DNA of 64,000 nucleotides. Source: Psococerastis gibbosa (lineage: Eukaryota > Arthropoda > Insecta > Psocodea > Psocidae). Shown piece by piece: positions 62,516-64,000 of the stretch. The stretch lies in the NCBI GenBank assembly GCA_963971405.1, contig OZ020486.1, positions 26,683,419 through 26,747,418 of the forward strand, read 5' to 3'. The translations under genes and the position numbers were made by a program. The first letter of the stretch is position 1. Each line of letters starts with the position of its first letter. The notes under the pieces are model-generated. The model had not been told where the DNA came from, made no database searches, and worked only from the letters and a program-made list of their open reading frames with translations.

Positions 62516-64000
62516 TGAATATCCATTTTATAAACAAAGCCCCTGTACCTGTTCCGTATTTGACTTTTATTATTTCAAATTATTGCAGTTTTACCTATTT
62601 CTGGCGCATTACTGTCAAATTAAGTGTTGAGCTTCTGACTAAAGTGCACTTCATTACAATAGTTGGAGGTTTTTCTTCCCTGTGGGGCACGTAAAAATGT
62701 TGTATGTATGTATGTTTTTAATTGCTTCATGCACAAATTTTAGACCTAATGTAATTAATTGAAATTTTTGGTTTAGTCAATAGTGTAAGCATGTCTACGC
62801 GTATACTATATACCCTTCTATCGATTTTTACTTTACCACTGCGGTTTAAAACATTTAAAACATATATTACGAACCCTCTGCAAAGATATTTCCAGGCCAG
62901 TCACGTGACCCCCTCCGGTTTGGCCTTAACATACGAGGGAACTCCAGTGGAGGAAGGTGCTTTAGTGTAGTTCAGGGAAACTCTGAGTTTTTTGCTGATT
63001 AAGGGTAGATTGTATGGGTTTGGTTGTGAAAAGGAGCAGGACGATGTTTCTTAACGGGCAGTGGCGTCTTTTTATTAAATATTCCCGTTTTTTCTCGAAC
63101 AGCAGTCTACATTAGTAATGATTTTATGACACCCTCAGGGCCCAGAAAATGAATACCAACCCTGCCCAGATATGCTAATGGCAAGTATAAGCATACATTT
63201 TTGCTTTCCTATTTATACGCGAGTATAAGGAACGCTTTTGATGTTCGAAATTTTCTATTTTGAGGTCTTTTTATTTTACTGTCTGCCGGTAATGCACTTC
63301 AGAAGATAGGTCGCTGGTGTGCCGTGGGAAAACCCGCGCACCTGCGACAAGTCAGCGACCAAAATCTGCTGAATTATACTCTGGTGTTTTTGACCAGCCC
63401 ATTTGCTACCATGACAAATTTCTCAGCGGATCGCTAGCGTTCGAATCATCGGTGTGTAGCAGCCGTCCGGGCCTAAGGGGTCCTTGCAGCAAAACAATAG
63501 CTTGAGGGTCCGCAAAAATTTCCTAATGGGAAAAGCCGGCCTTTCAAACAGTACAGACAATAGGTCGTAACTATAGCCAACTAGGAATAATAATTACCTC
63601 GCAAACCACTGTATTAACACAGACATCATTTGAACAGTGCATGCCTAATGCCACTACTGTGCTAACAATAATTGATTGCCATTACATTAATTCATCCAAA
63701 TAGATAAGGCAAATTTGATAAGGAAAAAAAGACAATTTAATTAACGTACCGCATTTAACGGTTTCCTACACGAGCAGCCTCTGATAAACTTTTAAACAAT
63801 GCAACAAAGTGATTGGACATTGTCTGCAGGCTAATGTGAAAAAAAATTAAACCGATAGGTTCAAATGAAACTAAATACTGTAAGTACACGTGTTGTGTGA
63901 TCGAATAACTCAAACAGAATCGAACTGTGTATAACAAATTCTCAATCAATATTCAATAGAGTCCAATCCAGTACCACCTCCTTTCACTACGGCTTCTATT
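62516..64000. other. Upstream region, nothing recognised apart from an R1 scrap
   Basis: 63198-63270 (GCTTTCCTATTTATACGCGA and TTGAGGTC) resembles the R1 terminus. No exon or gene recognised in the rest. Confidence 0.45.

Overview
The window is a transposon-rich nuclear segment from an animal, most likely an arthropod (insect or crustacean). The evidence is long AT-rich introns with GT..AG borders, five conserved metazoan genes, and many DNA transposons and MITEs, non-LTR elements, a Penelope-like element and a tRNA-derived SINE. The species cannot be named from sequence alone. One 200-base run of N lies at 14669-14868.

Layout: (1) 749-12806, minus strand: an NSD-type H3K36 methyltransferase with PWWP1, PHD fingers and PWWP2. 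The AWS/SET part lies beyond base 1. (2) 12.8-22.1 kb: no confirmed coding exon; MITEs, a Penelope-like GIY-YIG fragment and an inverted pair of LINE fragments. A GC-rich spot at 19.9 kb with paired E2F-like sites may be a promoter. (3) 22133-31772, minus: MAEA, the RING-like subunit of the GID/CTLH ubiquitin ligase, with LINE and Penelope debris in its introns. (4) 32110-38663, plus: MARS2, mitochondrial methionyl-tRNA synthetase. It is head-to-head with MAEA, 337 bases apart, with a perfect TGACGTCA between them. (5) 38922-45394, minus: MTHFD1, C1-tetrahydrofolate synthase, tail-to-tail with MARS2. Its single coding intron holds a Foldback-like element. (6) 45.4-50.1 kb: intergenic, with two hAT-like elements that carry target-site duplications. 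(7) 50075-61901, minus: GPAM/GPAT1, mitochondrial glycerol-3-phosphate acyltransferase, 15 coding exons, with SINEs and nested MITEs in its introns. (8) 61.9-64 kb: upstream sequence and repeats.

The exons were joined by reading splice sites by eye and checking phase. MARS2, MTHFD1 and GPAM each give an uninterrupted frame (546, 938 and 865 residues). The NSD exons are all phase-compatible. MAEA is intact except for a one-base mismatch at its first donor site. The genes are housekeeping loci (chromatin marking, ubiquitin ligation, mitochondrial translation, folate metabolism, glycerolipid synthesis). They do not form an operon or an obvious pathway cluster.

I found no convincing new cellular system. 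The most interesting content is in the mobile elements: a Foldback-like element with tandem-repeated arms, a hAT nested inside a palindromic MITE, hAT copies with clean 8-base duplications, a non-autonomous mariner-like element retaining both ends of a transposase, and Penelope terminal repeats scattered over three loci.
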